NCBI RefSeq assembly: GCF_006912135.1
Contig: NZ_VIRS01000005.1
Location: 248,001 to 312,000 of the forward strand
Origin: Cryptosporangium phraense
Lineage (GTDB): Bacteria > Actinomycetota > Actinomycetes > Mycobacteriales > Cryptosporangiaceae
Reading direction: 5' to 3'
Length of the DNA: 64,000 nt
The position numbers were made by a program, and so were the translations under genes. The notes below the pieces were generated by a model that made no database searches, had not been told where the DNA came from, and saw nothing but the letters and a program-made list of their open reading frames with translations. Each line of letters begins with the position of its first letter. Positions within the stretch are counted from its first letter, which is position 1. This document shows, piece after piece, positions 32,659 through 41,443 of the stretch.

Positions 32659-33533
32659 TACTGCTCCTTGACGACGTCGAGATGGGTCCAGGCCTCGAGC
32701 CCGAGAACCCCCGGCAGGCCCCGGACGTCCTCGAGCAGCCGGAGCGTCTCGTCGGCGTCGTAGGTGACCGCGGTGCAGATGACGTCAGCGCGCCCCACGG
32801 CGGTGGCCAGGTACTGGATCTGCGGTAGGTCCTCGAGCACCCGGGCCACCGGAGCCGGGTCACCGCCGAGCGTCACCTCGAAGCCGGTCAGCAGCGGAGC
32901 GCCCCAGGCGCGCGCGCTGACCCGGGCGCCGACGTGCACCGCCCCGGACTCCAGCAGCCGCAGCACGCGGCTGCGCGCCGCGCTCGTCGAGAGCCCGACC
33001 GTCTGCGCGAGCGCTTCGAACGTCGCCCGTCCGTCGTGGCGCAGCTCGGCCAGCAGACCCCGATCGACGTCGTCGATCGGGGTCTCGTGGTACGGGACGG
33101 GCGGGAAGTGCGTGTCCTTGCGGATCTCGGTGTAGATCCCGGTCTCCACCCGCCGGACGCCGGGCAGCGCGGCGACCCGCCGGATCGTGGCCGCCAGCGC
33201 CGGCTGGTCGGCGCACCGCAGTTCGGCGATGAGCGAGAACCGTCCGGCCACCACCGAGAGGAACGGCGCCTCGTCGAACGTCGCCATGGCCTCGGCGACG
33301 GGGCGCACCGGACCCTGCACGGTGAGCCCGACGTGCGCATAGGCCGTGAGGCCGAACACCGACGGATGCACGACGCCGACGATCGTCACCAGGCCGCTGT
33401 CGAGCAGCCGTCGCATCCGGGTGGTGACCGCGGAGCGGGAGAGCCCGACCGCCTGGGCGAGCGCCTCGAACGTGGCCCGGCCGTCCTGGCGCAGCTGCGC
33501 CAACAGCGCGCGGTCGAACGCGTCGGTGTCCAT
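32655..33533 (-). CDS. Tandem Lrp/AsnC-family transcriptional regulator
   Basis: The 292-residue protein is two Lrp/AsnC units in a row. Unit one (1-145) has an HTH in QDGRATFEALAQAVGLSRSA and a RAM/ligand domain. Unit two (150-292) repeats it with HDGRATFEALAQTVGLSTSA and a second ligand domain ending GLEAWTHLDVVKEQY. Such double-Lrp proteins occur in actinomycetes and can act as pseudo-dimers. The ATG at 33533 is preceded by GGAGG at short spacing. It is divergent from the transporter operon, so control of that operon and of itself is likely; two palindromes lie between them. The ligand may be an amino acid or the operon's substrate. Confidence 0.9.
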   Translation of the reverse strand: MDTDAFDRALLAQLRQDGRATFEALAQAVGLSRSAVTTRMRRLLDSGLVTIVGVVHPSVFGLTAYAHVGLTVQGPVRPVAEAMATFDEAPFLSVVAGRFSLIAELRCADQPALAATIRRVAALPGVRRVETGIYTEIRKDTHFPPVPYHETPIDDVDRGLLAELRHDGRATFEALAQTVGLSTSAARSRVLRLLESGAVHVGARVSARAWGAPLLTGFEVTLGGDPAPVARVLEDLPQIQYLATAVGRADVICTAVTYDADETLRLLEDVRGLPGVLGLEAWTHLDVVKEQY

Positions 33534-33560
33534 CGCCCTCCGATTTCGGGTGAGTAAACT

Positions 33561-33613
33561 TCTGCGGCCGTCTGGATTACCGACCGCAGATTCGCAAGCT
33601 ACGGCGCTAGCTT
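33561..33613. promoter_or_regulatory. Palindromic sites between the Lrp gene and the transporter operon
   Basis: Two inverted repeats are present: TCTGCGG (33561-33567) with CCGCAGA (33584-33590), and AAGCTA-N6-TAGCTT (33596-33613). Lrp proteins bind such imperfect dyads, and this 108-bp gap is the only shared control region. Binding is inferred, not shown. Confidence 0.5.
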
Positions 33614-33641
33614 ACGGACGTTGCAGCGGCCAGGGACAAAG

Positions 33642-34787
33642 ATGGCGGCTGATCTGCTCCCCGCGGAGGTTCTGTTGCCCACGTCTCGCCGCCAATTCCT
33701 GACCCGTCTGTCGTTAGCGGCGGGGGGCGCCGCGCTCCTGCCGTCGGTGCTGGCCGCCTGCGGCGGCGATGCCGACTCGGCCGCGACGCCGTCGAGCGCG
33801 CCGTCCGGGGTGGACGCCAAGTGGCCCGACCTGCGCACCCGGCAGGTGGTCGTGGCCGGGTTCGGGGGCGAGACCTACGAGGTCCGGCAGAAGCTCGAGT
33901 TCGACCCGTTCACGAAGCTCTCCGGGGCGCGGGTGACGCAGGCCGCCTGGGACTACGGCAAGTTCACCGAGATGGTGGCGAAGCCGGAGCCGGAGTGGGA
34001 CATGATCGACTTCGACGGCTACTCGATCGCCGCGCTGATCGAGGGCAAGACTCCCCCGGGCAAGCTCGCCGACTGGGTCCGCCGCTGCGATTTGGTCGAC
34101 AAGGCCTACCAGGACTACGCGGCGGGCAGCTACGCCTACAGCGTCGTGCTCGGCTGGTCGACGAAGCTCGCCACCGCCCCGACGTCCTGGGCCGACTTCT
34201 TCGACACCAGGAAGTTCCCCGGCAAGCGGGCGTTCCCGAAGTCGATCTACGCCGGCACGGCCGAGATCGCGCTGCTCGCCGACGGCGTACCCAAGGACAA
34301 GATGTACCCGCTCGACCTCGACCGGGCGATCGCGAAGATGAACACGATCAAGAAGGACATCATCTTCTACGACTCCTACGCCCAGGGGCAGCAGTACATG
34401 GCCCAGGGCAGCGCGTCGATGATCGCGACCGCGAACAGCCGGATGATCCAGCTCAAAGACAGCGGGAAGCCGATCGACTGGACCTACCAGGACGCGATCC
34501 TCTACCCGTGGGGCGGCTTCGCGCTCACCCAGCACGCGCCCAACGCCGACGCGGCGAACGCGCTGATCGACTACCTCTCGACGCCCGAGGCGCAGGCCGC
34601 GGTGGCCAAGAACCTGTACCTCGGGCCCACGGTGTCGGCGGCGCTGGACCTGCTGAAGCCGGACGAGCTGGCGAAGCAGCCGAGCGCACCCGACAACGTG
34701 GCCAAGCAGCTGTCGGTGGACGTCCCGTCGCTGGCCAAGCAGGACGGTGAGTACGTGGAGAAGTTCTTCGCCTGGGTCGGTAAGTGA
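33642..34787 (+). CDS. Tat-exported solute-binding lipoprotein, polyamine/PotD-like
   Basis: A 381-residue extracellular solute-binding protein. The N-terminus has the twin-arginine motif SRRQFLT, a hydrophobic stretch and a lipobox (VLAAC-GG), so it is a Tat-exported lipoprotein. The mature part is a type-2 periplasmic binding fold with VVVAGFGGETYEVRQKLEFD at the start and YPWGGFALTQHAPNADAANA near the end, as in spermidine/putrescine and related carboxylate binders. The ATG at 33642 has AGGGA nearby. A TTG at 33675 has GGAGG exactly five bases upstream and would give a shorter signal peptide; it may be the true start. It heads an eight-gene operon, with a GTGA overlap to the next gene. Confidence 0.88.
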   Translation: MAADLLPAEVLLPTSRRQFLTRLSLAAGGAALLPSVLAACGGDADSAATPSSAPSGVDAKWPDLRTRQVVVAGFGGETYEVRQKLEFDPFTKLSGARVTQAAWDYGKFTEMVAKPEPEWDMIDFDGYSIAALIEGKTPPGKLADWVRRCDLVDKAYQDYAAGSYAYSVVLGWSTKLATAPTSWADFFDTRKFPGKRAFPKSIYAGTAEIALLADGVPKDKMYPLDLDRAIAKMNTIKKDIIFYDSYAQGQQYMAQGSASMIATANSRMIQLKDSGKPIDWTYQDAILYPWGGFALTQHAPNADAANALIDYLSTPEAQAAVAKNLYLGPTVSAALDLLKPDELAKQPSAPDNVAKQLSVDVPSLAKQDGEYVEKFFAWVGK

Positions 34788-35590
34788 CCCGCTGGCTGCT
34801 GGTCCCGCCGCTCGGCCTGCTCGCGATCGGGCTGATCGGGCCGCTGATCGCGGTCGTGGCGGCCGGCGTCGCGGCGGACGGCCCGGTCGGGATGGTGACC
34901 GGGCCGTTCTCCAGCGCGACGTTCCTGGCCGCGGCCGGCCGGACGATCTGGCTCTCCGCGCTGGTGACGCTCGGCACCGTGGTGCTCGGCGTCGCCTACG
35001 CGGCCGCGCTGGTGGCGGCCCCGCGGCGGCTCGCCGCCGCGCTGTTCGGCGTCCTGTTCCTGACGTTCTGGGTGTCGCTGCTGGTCCGGACGTTCGGCTG
35101 GGTGCTGACGCTGCAGCCGGCGGGCGCGCTGGACGTGCTGGCCGGGCACCAGCTCGACCTGTACCAGACCACGCCCGGGCTGGTACCGGCGATGATCCAC
35201 ATCCTGCTGCCGTACCTGGTGCTGCCGGTCTACGCGGATCTCCGCGGTCTGGACGCCGCCCAGCTGCGAGCCGCCCGGAGCCTCGGCGGTGGTGAGTGGC
35301 TGACGATCCGGTCGGTCGTGCTGCCCGCGATCCGGCCCGGGCTGGTGGCCGGCGCGGTGATCGTGTTCGTCCTGTCGCTCGGCTTCTACGTCACGCCGGC
35401 GTTCCTCGGCGGCCCCGGCGGGCAGGTCGTCGCGATCGTGATCGGCACCCAGTTCGGCCGGCTGACCGACCTCGGCGGCGCGGCCGCGATGGGCGTCCTG
35501 CTGCTGGTCGCGACGCTGGGGCTGTACCTGCTGGCCGACCGTTTCCTCGGGATAGGACGGTCCTGGGACGCGGCGGTGGGCCGTGACTGA
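34784..35590 (+). CDS. ABC transporter permease 1 (PotB-like)
   Basis: A 268-residue binding-protein-dependent permease with six membrane helices. The cytoplasmic EAA-type loop that docks the ATPase reads YADLRGLDAAQLRAARSLGG, followed by LPAIRPGL. It is the PotB/PotH-type partner of the solute-binding protein upstream. GTG at 34784 overlaps the previous stop (GTGA), and its end overlaps the second permease by 8 bp, so synthesis is translationally coupled. Confidence 0.9.
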   Translation: MTRWLLVPPLGLLAIGLIGPLIAVVAAGVAADGPVGMVTGPFSSATFLAAAGRTIWLSALVTLGTVVLGVAYAAALVAAPRRLAAALFGVLFLTFWVSLLVRTFGWVLTLQPAGALDVLAGHQLDLYQTTPGLVPAMIHILLPYLVLPVYADLRGLDAAQLRAARSLGGGEWLTIRSVVLPAIRPGLVAGAVIVFVLSLGFYVTPAFLGGPGGQVVAIVIGTQFGRLTDLGGAAAMGVLLLVATLGLYLLADRFLGIGRSWDAAVGRD

Positions 35591-36362
35591 CCTGCGCTGG
35601 GCCAGCCGGATCGCGGTGGTGCTAGGCGTCGTCGTCGCGGTGTTCCTGCTGGCCCCGCTGCTGGTGATCCTGCCGGTCGCGTTCAGCGCCGACTCGTTCC
35701 TGGTGTTCCCGCCGCAGCAGTGGTCGGCGCGCTGGTTCGGCGAGGTGCTCGGCGATCCGGCCTGGCGGGACGCGCTGGGGCTCTCGGCGCGGATCGCGCT
35801 GGGGGCGGCCGCGCTGGCCACGGTGGCCGGGACCTGTGCGGCGTTCGCGCTCCGCCGGCTCCGGCGCGGCGGCCGGGCCCTGCGCACGGTGCTGGTGGCT
35901 CCGCTGGTGGTTCCGCAGCTGGTCCTGGCGCTGGGGCTGTACCTCGCGGTTGACGACCTGGGCGGGCGAGCGGGGCTGGGCACGCTGCTGGTCGGGCAGG
36001 CCGTGCTGGCGACCCCGATCGTCTACCTGTCGGTGGCGGCCGGGCTGTCCGGCGTCGATCCGGCGCTGGCCCGGGCCGGGCTGAGCCTCGGGCACTCCTG
36101 GCCGTCGGTGCTGCTCCGGATCGAGCTGCCGCTGGTCGCGCGGAGCGTCGTCGGGGCGGCCGTGCTGGCGTTCGGGCTGTGCTTCGACGAGTCGGTGCTG
36201 GCGTACTACCTCTCGCCGCCCGGGCAGGAGACGCTGCCGACCCGGATCTGGCTCGACGCCGGGCAGAGCGCGTCGCCGGCGATCGCGGCGGTGAGCGCGC
36301 TGATCATCGGGTTCGCGGTCGTGTTGCTGGGGTTGAGTGTCGTGGTACGGAGGCGGCGTTGA
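35583..36362 (+). CDS. ABC transporter permease 2 (PotC-like)
   Basis: A 259-residue permease with six membrane helices and the EAA-like segment VDPALARAGLSLGHSWPSV followed by LLRIELPLV. It pairs with the preceding permease to form the channel. GTG at 35583 overlaps the preceding gene by 8 bp; its TGA overlaps the TTG start of the ATPase gene. Substrate not identified. Confidence 0.9.
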   Translation: MTDLRWASRIAVVLGVVVAVFLLAPLLVILPVAFSADSFLVFPPQQWSARWFGEVLGDPAWRDALGLSARIALGAAALATVAGTCAAFALRRLRRGGRALRTVLVAPLVVPQLVLALGLYLAVDDLGGRAGLGTLLVGQAVLATPIVYLSVAAGLSGVDPALARAGLSLGHSWPSVLLRIELPLVARSVVGAAVLAFGLCFDESVLAYYLSPPGQETLPTRIWLDAGQSASPAIAAVSALIIGFAVVLLGLSVVVRRRR

Positions 36363-37378
36363 GCGTGGACGTGGTGATCGACGATCTGAGCGTGCACCTC
36401 GGCGGGGCGCGGATCCTCGATGGCGTGAGCCTCACGGTGCCGGCCGGCTGTTTCGCGACGCTGCTCGGCCCGAGCGGCAGCGGCAAGACGACGACGCTGA
36501 ACGTGCTGGCCGGATTCACCGAACCCTCGGCCGGCGACGTCCGGCTCGGCGACCGGTCGCTGATCGGCGTGCCTCCGAATCGCCGGGACATCGGCGTCGT
36601 GTTCCAGAACTACGCGCTGTTCCCGCACCTGTCGGTGGGGCGGAACGTCGAGTTCCCGCTGATCGCCCGGAAGCTCGATCAGGCGTCCCGGCGAGCGAAG
36701 GTCGCGGCCGTCCTGGAGCTCGTCCACCTGCCGGACGTCGCCGACCGGTCGGTGCGGTCGCTCTCCGGCGGTCAGCAGCAGCGGATCGCGCTGGCCCGGG
36801 CGCTGGTGTTCGAGCCGAACCTGCTGCTGCTCGACGAACCGCTGGCCGCGCTCGACAAGCAGTTGCGGGAGGCGATGCAGCTCGAGCTCAAGCGGATCCA
36901 GCGGGAGACCGGCACGACGACGGTCGCCGTGACGCACGACCAGGTCGAGGCGCTGTCGATGTCCGACCTGGTGGCGATCCTGCACGAGGGCCGGATCGTG
37001 CAGGTCGGCTCGCCCGAGGAGGTGTACCGGCGGCCGGCGACCCGGTTCGTCGCGCAGTTCCTCGGCGAAGCGAACCTGCTGCCGGTCGTCGACGGCCGGG
37101 CCGCGCTGTTCGGGCTCCCGAGCGGCGGCGCCGGGAGCACCACCGTGCTGCGGCCCGAGGACCTGGAACTCACCGCCGCCGACCACCCCGGCACGGTCGC
37201 GGCCCGCGTCACCGAGGTCGTCTACCAGGGTGCGCGCCTCCGGCTGACCGTCCTCGCCGAGGAGACGTCGCTGGTGGTGTCCGCGGTCCCGGGTGCGCTG
37301 CCGGATGCGCCGGTCGTCGGGGACGCGGTCGGTGTCCGCCACCGGGGCGGCGAGCTGCGCTCGCTGCACGACGCATGA
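36359..37378 (+). CDS. ABC transporter ATP-binding protein (PotA-like)
   Basis: A 339-residue importer ATPase: Walker A LGPSGSGKTTT, Q-loop FQNYALFPH, signature LSGGQQQR, Walker B NLLLLDEPLAALD, and switch His in VAVTHDQ. The C-terminal 90 residues are a TOBE-type regulatory domain (TTVLRPEDLEL onward). This is the CUT1/PotA arrangement. The TTG at 36359 is favoured: GGAGG is five bases upstream and TTGA overlaps the permease stop; the GTG at 36365 is the alternative. It ends in an ATGA overlap with the dehydrogenase gene. Confidence 0.9.
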   Translation: MSVDVVIDDLSVHLGGARILDGVSLTVPAGCFATLLGPSGSGKTTTLNVLAGFTEPSAGDVRLGDRSLIGVPPNRRDIGVVFQNYALFPHLSVGRNVEFPLIARKLDQASRRAKVAAVLELVHLPDVADRSVRSLSGGQQQRIALARALVFEPNLLLLDEPLAALDKQLREAMQLELKRIQRETGTTTVAVTHDQVEALSMSDLVAILHEGRIVQVGSPEEVYRRPATRFVAQFLGEANLLPVVDGRAALFGLPSGGAGSTTVLRPEDLELTAADHPGTVAARVTEVVYQGARLRLTVLAEETSLVVSAVPGALPDAPVVGDAVGVRHRGGELRSLHDA

Positions 37379-38421
37379 GGCCGCAGGTGGTCCTGGCCGA
37401 CCCGTTCGGGTCGGTCGACGACGTGCGCCGGGGCCTCGGTCCGGTCGAGGTGGACGTCGTGGCGGCGGACGCGATTGCGCCAGGCGCGATCCCCTCGGGC
37501 GCGGGGGTCGTCGCGTTGCTCGTCGGGCCGGAGACGCCGGTGACCACCGCGCACCTGGACGCCCTGCCTGGGCTGCGGATCGTCGCGGCGACGTCGGCCG
37601 GGACCGACCACGTGCCGGTGGAGGAGGTCACCGCGCGGGGCGCGTGGGTCACGTCGGCCGCCGGGTACTGCACCGACGAGGTCGCCGAGCACACGATCGC
37701 GTTGGTGACCGGGTTGTTGCGCGGGACGGTCGCGCTGGATCGCGCGGTGCGCGCCGGGCGGTGGAGCGTGCCGGAGGTGCGGCCGCGCCGGGTTGCGGGC
37801 AGCGTGCTGGGGATCGTCGGCTTCGGCGCGATCGGCCGCGCGGTCGCGGCCCACGCGGTCGCCCTGGGCCTGCGCGTGCTGGCCTACCCGGGCCCCCGCG
37901 AGCCGGCCGCGGCCGGCTCGCAGCGGCCGTCCGCGACCGACGCGGGGCCGTCGGCCGCCCCCGCCACCGGATCGCGTCCGGTCGCGGGTACCGGGGTAGA
38001 GGTCGCGGCTCCCGGCGTGGAGATCGTCGCGCAGCTCGGTGAATTGCTGGCGCGGGCCGACGTCGTGAGCCTGCACGTACCCGCCCGGCCCGGCGCCGGC
38101 CCGGTGCTGGATGCCGAGGCCATCGCGCGGCTCCGGCCGGGAGCGTTCGTGGTGAACGTCGCCCGCGGGAGCGTGCTCGACACCACGGCGCTGGGCGCGG
38201 CGCTCCGCGACGGGCGGATCGCCGGGGCCGCGCTCGACGTGCTGCCGGTCGAGCCTCCCCCGCCGGACGATCCGGTCCGCGCGTTCCCGCACACCGTGCT
38301 GTCGCCGCACGCGGCCTGGTACTCGGCCGAAGCGGCCGTCCGCCCGTACGTCTGGGCCGGTCGGGCCGTCGCGGACGTGCTCGCCGGGCGGGTCCCGGAA
38401 CGGGTGGTGGGTCGCCCGTGA
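37375..38421 (+). CDS. D-2-hydroxyacid dehydrogenase
   Basis: A 348-residue NAD(P)-dependent dehydrogenase. The Rossmann motif is LGIVGFGAIGRAVA, and the active-site set is intact: Arg in NVARGSVLD, Glu in DVLPVEPPPPDD and His in LSPHAAWYS. It would interconvert a 2-hydroxy acid and a 2-keto acid in the cytoplasm. About 35 residues of low-complexity Ala/Pro/Ser (from PGPREPAAAGSQ to GTGVEV) are inserted after the Rossmann first half, where normal members have a short loop. ATG at 37375 overlaps the ATPase stop. It likely acts on an intermediate of the compound imported by this operon. Confidence 0.88.
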   Translation: MRPQVVLADPFGSVDDVRRGLGPVEVDVVAADAIAPGAIPSGAGVVALLVGPETPVTTAHLDALPGLRIVAATSAGTDHVPVEEVTARGAWVTSAAGYCTDEVAEHTIALVTGLLRGTVALDRAVRAGRWSVPEVRPRRVAGSVLGIVGFGAIGRAVAAHAVALGLRVLAYPGPREPAAAGSQRPSATDAGPSAAPATGSRPVAGTGVEVAAPGVEIVAQLGELLARADVVSLHVPARPGAGPVLDAEAIARLRPGAFVVNVARGSVLDTTALGAALRDGRIAGAALDVLPVEPPPPDDPVRAFPHTVLSPHAAWYSAEAAVRPYVWAGRAVADVLAGRVPERVVGRP

Positions 38422-39245
38422 GCCGGACCCTCTCGGTGTTCCAGTCGCTCTGGGCGATGGAGGACCTGCCCTGGCGGGCTCCGGCCCGGTGGACGCTCGC
38501 CGAGCGCGTCGAACGGATCGCCTCGGCCGGCTTCGCCGGACTCGCGGTGGACCTCGGCGCCCGCCAGGCCCCCGCCGCGAAGGACCTGGCCCCGCTGCTC
38601 GACGGTCTCCGCGCGGCGGTCTTCTGTTTCTTCTCCGACGACGCCGGGCTGCGCACCGCACTCGACTACGCGGACGCGATCGGGGCCGAACTCGTGGTGG
38701 GCTGCGGCCAGGTCTTCCCGCCCGACGTCACCACCGCGGCCGGCCTCGTCCGGGGCTGGCTGAAGACCGCCGCCGGAACCCCGTTCCAGCTCGAGACCCA
38801 CCGCTACACGCTCACCAACGACCTCGGCTTCACCGTCGCCCTGCTCGACGCGGTGCCCGAACTCGAGCTCGCGGTCGACCTCTCGCACTACGTCGTCGGC
38901 AACGAGCTCCCGGACACCGCGGACGAGCGAACCGACGACCTGATCGGACGGGTGCTGGCCCGGGCCGGGTCGCTGCAGGGCCGCGTCGCCACCCGTGGCC
39001 AGGTCCAGGTCTCGCCGTCGTTCCCGCAGCACGCACCGGCCGCCGACCGGTTCCGCTCCTGGTGGACGACCGGCATGGCCGCCTACCCGGGCGACGACCT
39101 GGTGTTCTGCTGCGAGCTCGGCACCGTGCCGTACGCGATCACCGGGCCCGACGGCGAGCAGATCAGCGACCGCTGGGCCGATGCGCTGCTGCTCAAGTCC
39201 TGGGCCGAGGAGCTGTTCGCCGCGACCGAACGGAGGCATCCATGA
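38418..39245 (+). CDS. Sugar phosphate isomerase/epimerase-like TIM-barrel protein
   Basis: A 275-residue xylose-isomerase-like TIM barrel (PF01261 type). Pattern features are the N-terminal FQSLWAMEDLP, ERVERIASAGFAGLAVDLG on the first helix, a FQLETHRYTLTNDLG strand (acidic metal ligand and His) and LELAVDLSHYVVG with Asp and His. Later acidic ligand candidates include CELGTVPYAI. Such proteins isomerise or epimerise hydroxy-ketones and often occur in catabolic operons. GTG at 38418 overlaps the previous stop, and it overlaps the Rieske gene by ATGA. Exact reaction unknown. Confidence 0.8.
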   Translation: MSRTLSVFQSLWAMEDLPWRAPARWTLAERVERIASAGFAGLAVDLGARQAPAAKDLAPLLDGLRAAVFCFFSDDAGLRTALDYADAIGAELVVGCGQVFPPDVTTAAGLVRGWLKTAAGTPFQLETHRYTLTNDLGFTVALLDAVPELELAVDLSHYVVGNELPDTADERTDDLIGRVLARAGSLQGRVATRGQVQVSPSFPQHAPAADRFRSWWTTGMAAYPGDDLVFCCELGTVPYAITGPDGEQISDRWADALLLKSWAEELFAATERRHP

Positions 39246-40342
39246 GCGACATCGGACGCAGCATCCTGCCCGGCGCCGACTACACCGACCCGGCGGTGTT
39301 CGCGGCCGAGCAGTCGGCGATCTTCGAACGACGCTGGGTGTGGGCCGGCTACACCCACTGGATCGCGGAGCCGGGCAGCTCGCGGCCGGTCACCGTGGCC
39401 GGGCGTCCGCTGCTGCTCACCCGCGACCTCGACGGCCGGGTCCACGTCTTCCACAACATCTGCCGTCACCGCGGGATGGTGCTCTCCGAGGAGCCGAGCA
39501 CCCGCAAACGCCTCCGCTGCCCCTACCACTTCTGGACCTACGACGTGGACGGCGGCCTCTGCGGCGCCCCGTACTGGAATCGCACCAAGGGCTCGGCGCC
39601 GGACGACGTCACCCGGGACGCCCTGGCGCTACTGCCGGTGACGCACGCCGAGTGGGCCGGGATGGTGCTGATCTGCCTGGGCGAGCCCGAGCGGACGATC
39701 GACGAGGTGCTGGCCCCGCTGCGCGAGCGGTGGGCCCCGACGGACCTCGACCGCCTGCACCTGGCCGCGGAGGACACCTACGAGATCGCCGCGAACTGGA
39801 AGCTGGTGGCCGAGAACTTCCTCGACTTCTACCACTTGCCGTTCGTCCACCCGCAGGTCGGACCGGCCGCGGCGGCGCTGGACATCGAGGACGTGGTGCT
39901 GGCCGACGACATCCTCGGAGGGTGCTACCCACGCGGCGCGGCCGGCAAGGCGGCCAAGACCGACACCCCGCTGCCGGTCTTCGGGGAAGCGTTGCGCGAC
40001 CGGCAGGACATCTTCTGCCTGTTCCCGAACACGCTGCTGTTCCTGGAAGCGGACTGGTTCCAGGTGATCGCTTTCGATCCGGTGTCGGTGGACCGTACCG
40101 TCGAACACATGGCGATCTTCGTCGACCGGTCGGCCGCCGCCCCCGAGTTCGAGGGCGCGCGGAAGGCGCTGTCGACCGTGCTGTTCGAGGTCAACGACCA
40201 GGACGTACCGGTGCTGGAGCGGATGCAACGCGGACGCCGCTCCCCTGCCGCCGACCGCAACCACCTGCTGCCGCAGTGGGACCAGATCACCGTCCGCTTC
40301 CAGACCCTGGTGGCTGCTTCCCTGGAGGGACGCCGTGTCTGA
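39242..40342 (+). CDS. Rieske non-haem iron oxygenase, alpha subunit
   Basis: A 366-residue ring-hydroxylating-type oxygenase. The Rieske [2Fe-2S] ligands are Cys74 and His76 (NICRHRGMVLSE) and Cys93 and His96 (RCPYHFWTY). The mononuclear iron site is DFYHLPFVH with Asp195, His198 and His203, and NWKLVAENF before it is also typical. No beta subunit, ferredoxin or reductase gene is in the operon, so it belongs with single-subunit monooxygenase/demethylase types and must borrow electrons. It is similar in plan to GbcA/CntA-like quaternary-amine and aromatic acid oxygenases. ATG at 39242 (ATGA overlap); it overlaps the aldolase gene by 8 bp. Confidence 0.92.
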   Translation: MSDIGRSILPGADYTDPAVFAAEQSAIFERRWVWAGYTHWIAEPGSSRPVTVAGRPLLLTRDLDGRVHVFHNICRHRGMVLSEEPSTRKRLRCPYHFWTYDVDGGLCGAPYWNRTKGSAPDDVTRDALALLPVTHAEWAGMVLICLGEPERTIDEVLAPLRERWAPTDLDRLHLAAEDTYEIAANWKLVAENFLDFYHLPFVHPQVGPAAAALDIEDVVLADDILGGCYPRGAAGKAAKTDTPLPVFGEALRDRQDIFCLFPNTLLFLEADWFQVIAFDPVSVDRTVEHMAIFVDRSAAAPEFEGARKALSTVLFEVNDQDVPVLERMQRGRRSPAADRNHLLPQWDQITVRFQTLVAASLEGRRV

Positions 40343-41081
40343 ATGGGACCTGCGCTGCGAGCTCGCGGCGGTCTACCGGCTGGTCGATCACTTCCGGATG
40401 ACCGACCTGATCTTCACGCACATCTCGCTGCGCCTGCCCGGGCCCGAGCACCACTTCCTGATCAACCCCTACGGGCTGCTGTTCGGCGAGATCACCGCGT
40501 CCAGCCTCGTCAAGATCGACCTGGACGGGAAGCCGGTCGAACCGACCGAACACCCGGTCAACCCGGCCGGGTTCGTGATCCACAGCGCCGTCCATCAGGC
40601 GCGTCCGGACGCGCGCTGCGTGCTGCACACGCACACGAAGGCCGGGTGCGCGGTCGCCGCGCAGGCCGGAGGCCTGCTGCCGCTCAACCAGATGTCGATG
40701 GAGTTCTACGACCGGGTCGGGTACCACGAGTACGAGGGCGTCGCGCTGAACCTGGCCGAGCAGGAACGGCTGGTCGCCGACCTCGGGCCGCACCCGGCGC
40801 TGATCCTGCGCAATCACGGTCTGCTGACGGTCGGCGAGACCGCCGGGAGCGCGTTCCTGCGCATGTACTACCTGGAGCGGGCCTGCGAGATCCAGCTCGC
40901 CGCGCAGTCGTCGGGCGCGCCGCTCACCGTTCCGCCGCCCGAGGTCTGCGAGCTCGCCGCCCGCCAGCTCGCCGGCGACCCCGAGGCCGCCGGCGACTTC
41001 GTCGACGACCAGGCGAACGCGCTGGCCTGGGCCGCCCTCCGCCGCCTGGCCGACCGAATCGCCCCCGACCTGGCCACCTAG
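40335..41081 (+). CDS. Class II aldolase/adducin family protein
   Basis: A 248-residue protein of the class II aldolase family (L-fuculose/ribulose-phosphate aldolase, decarboxylase and epimerase types). The zinc ligands appear as HTHTKAG and RNHGLLTVG, with an N-terminal TDLIFTHISLRLPG. It cleaves or rearranges a keto-sugar-like or hydroxy-keto compound using Zn. GTG at 40335 overlaps the oxygenase end by 8 bp. It is the last gene of the operon; a 360-bp gap follows. The family label does not tell aldolase from decarboxylase. Confidence 0.88.
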   Translation: MSEWDLRCELAAVYRLVDHFRMTDLIFTHISLRLPGPEHHFLINPYGLLFGEITASSLVKIDLDGKPVEPTEHPVNPAGFVIHSAVHQARPDARCVLHTHTKAGCAVAAQAGGLLPLNQMSMEFYDRVGYHEYEGVALNLAEQERLVADLGPHPALILRNHGLLTVGETAGSAFLRMYYLERACEIQLAAQSSGAPLTVPPPEVCELAARQLAGDPEAAGDFVDDQANALAWAALRRLADRIAPDLAT

Positions 41082-41443
41082 CGGCAGAGCCGGATCAGGG
41101 TCTCCCACCCCACCCCACCGCGGCCCGCTGGGCCGACCGCCAGTGCCGACGCGGCCCCGCCGACCTGGGCTCGACCGCGCCACCGCCGTCCGGCCCGCCG
41201 CGGCGAACGCGACGCACTCCGGCGGTCTGATCCGCGTCGACGTCAGGAAACGACGTCGAGAAACTCGGCCGGATCCCTGACAGCGGCGCCATCACCCACG
41301 AAGGGCTCCGCCCAAGACCTCTAGGGAAAGAACGCCGAGCTTCGTGATTCCGAGGGTCAGTGGTCGTAGGCGATCGAGTGCGGTCGCGAGCCACGTCTCG
41401 CCTCCTCCGGGCCAGCAGCGTCCCGCGGTGAGGAATCAACCAC
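41082..41443. other. Gene-free stretch between convergent aldolase and sdhB genes
   Basis: No supported reading frame. It lies between two convergent operons and should contain their 3' ends, but no clear T-tailed hairpin was seen. Only a small repeated GACGTC pair (about 41239-41257) stands out. One antisense frame runs out of sdhB into this region and is not a gene. Confidence 0.6.

Noticed and set aside
41239-41257. GACGTC pair in the gap after the aldolase operon as a terminator
   Set aside because: A 6-bp stem with no T tract; too weak to call.
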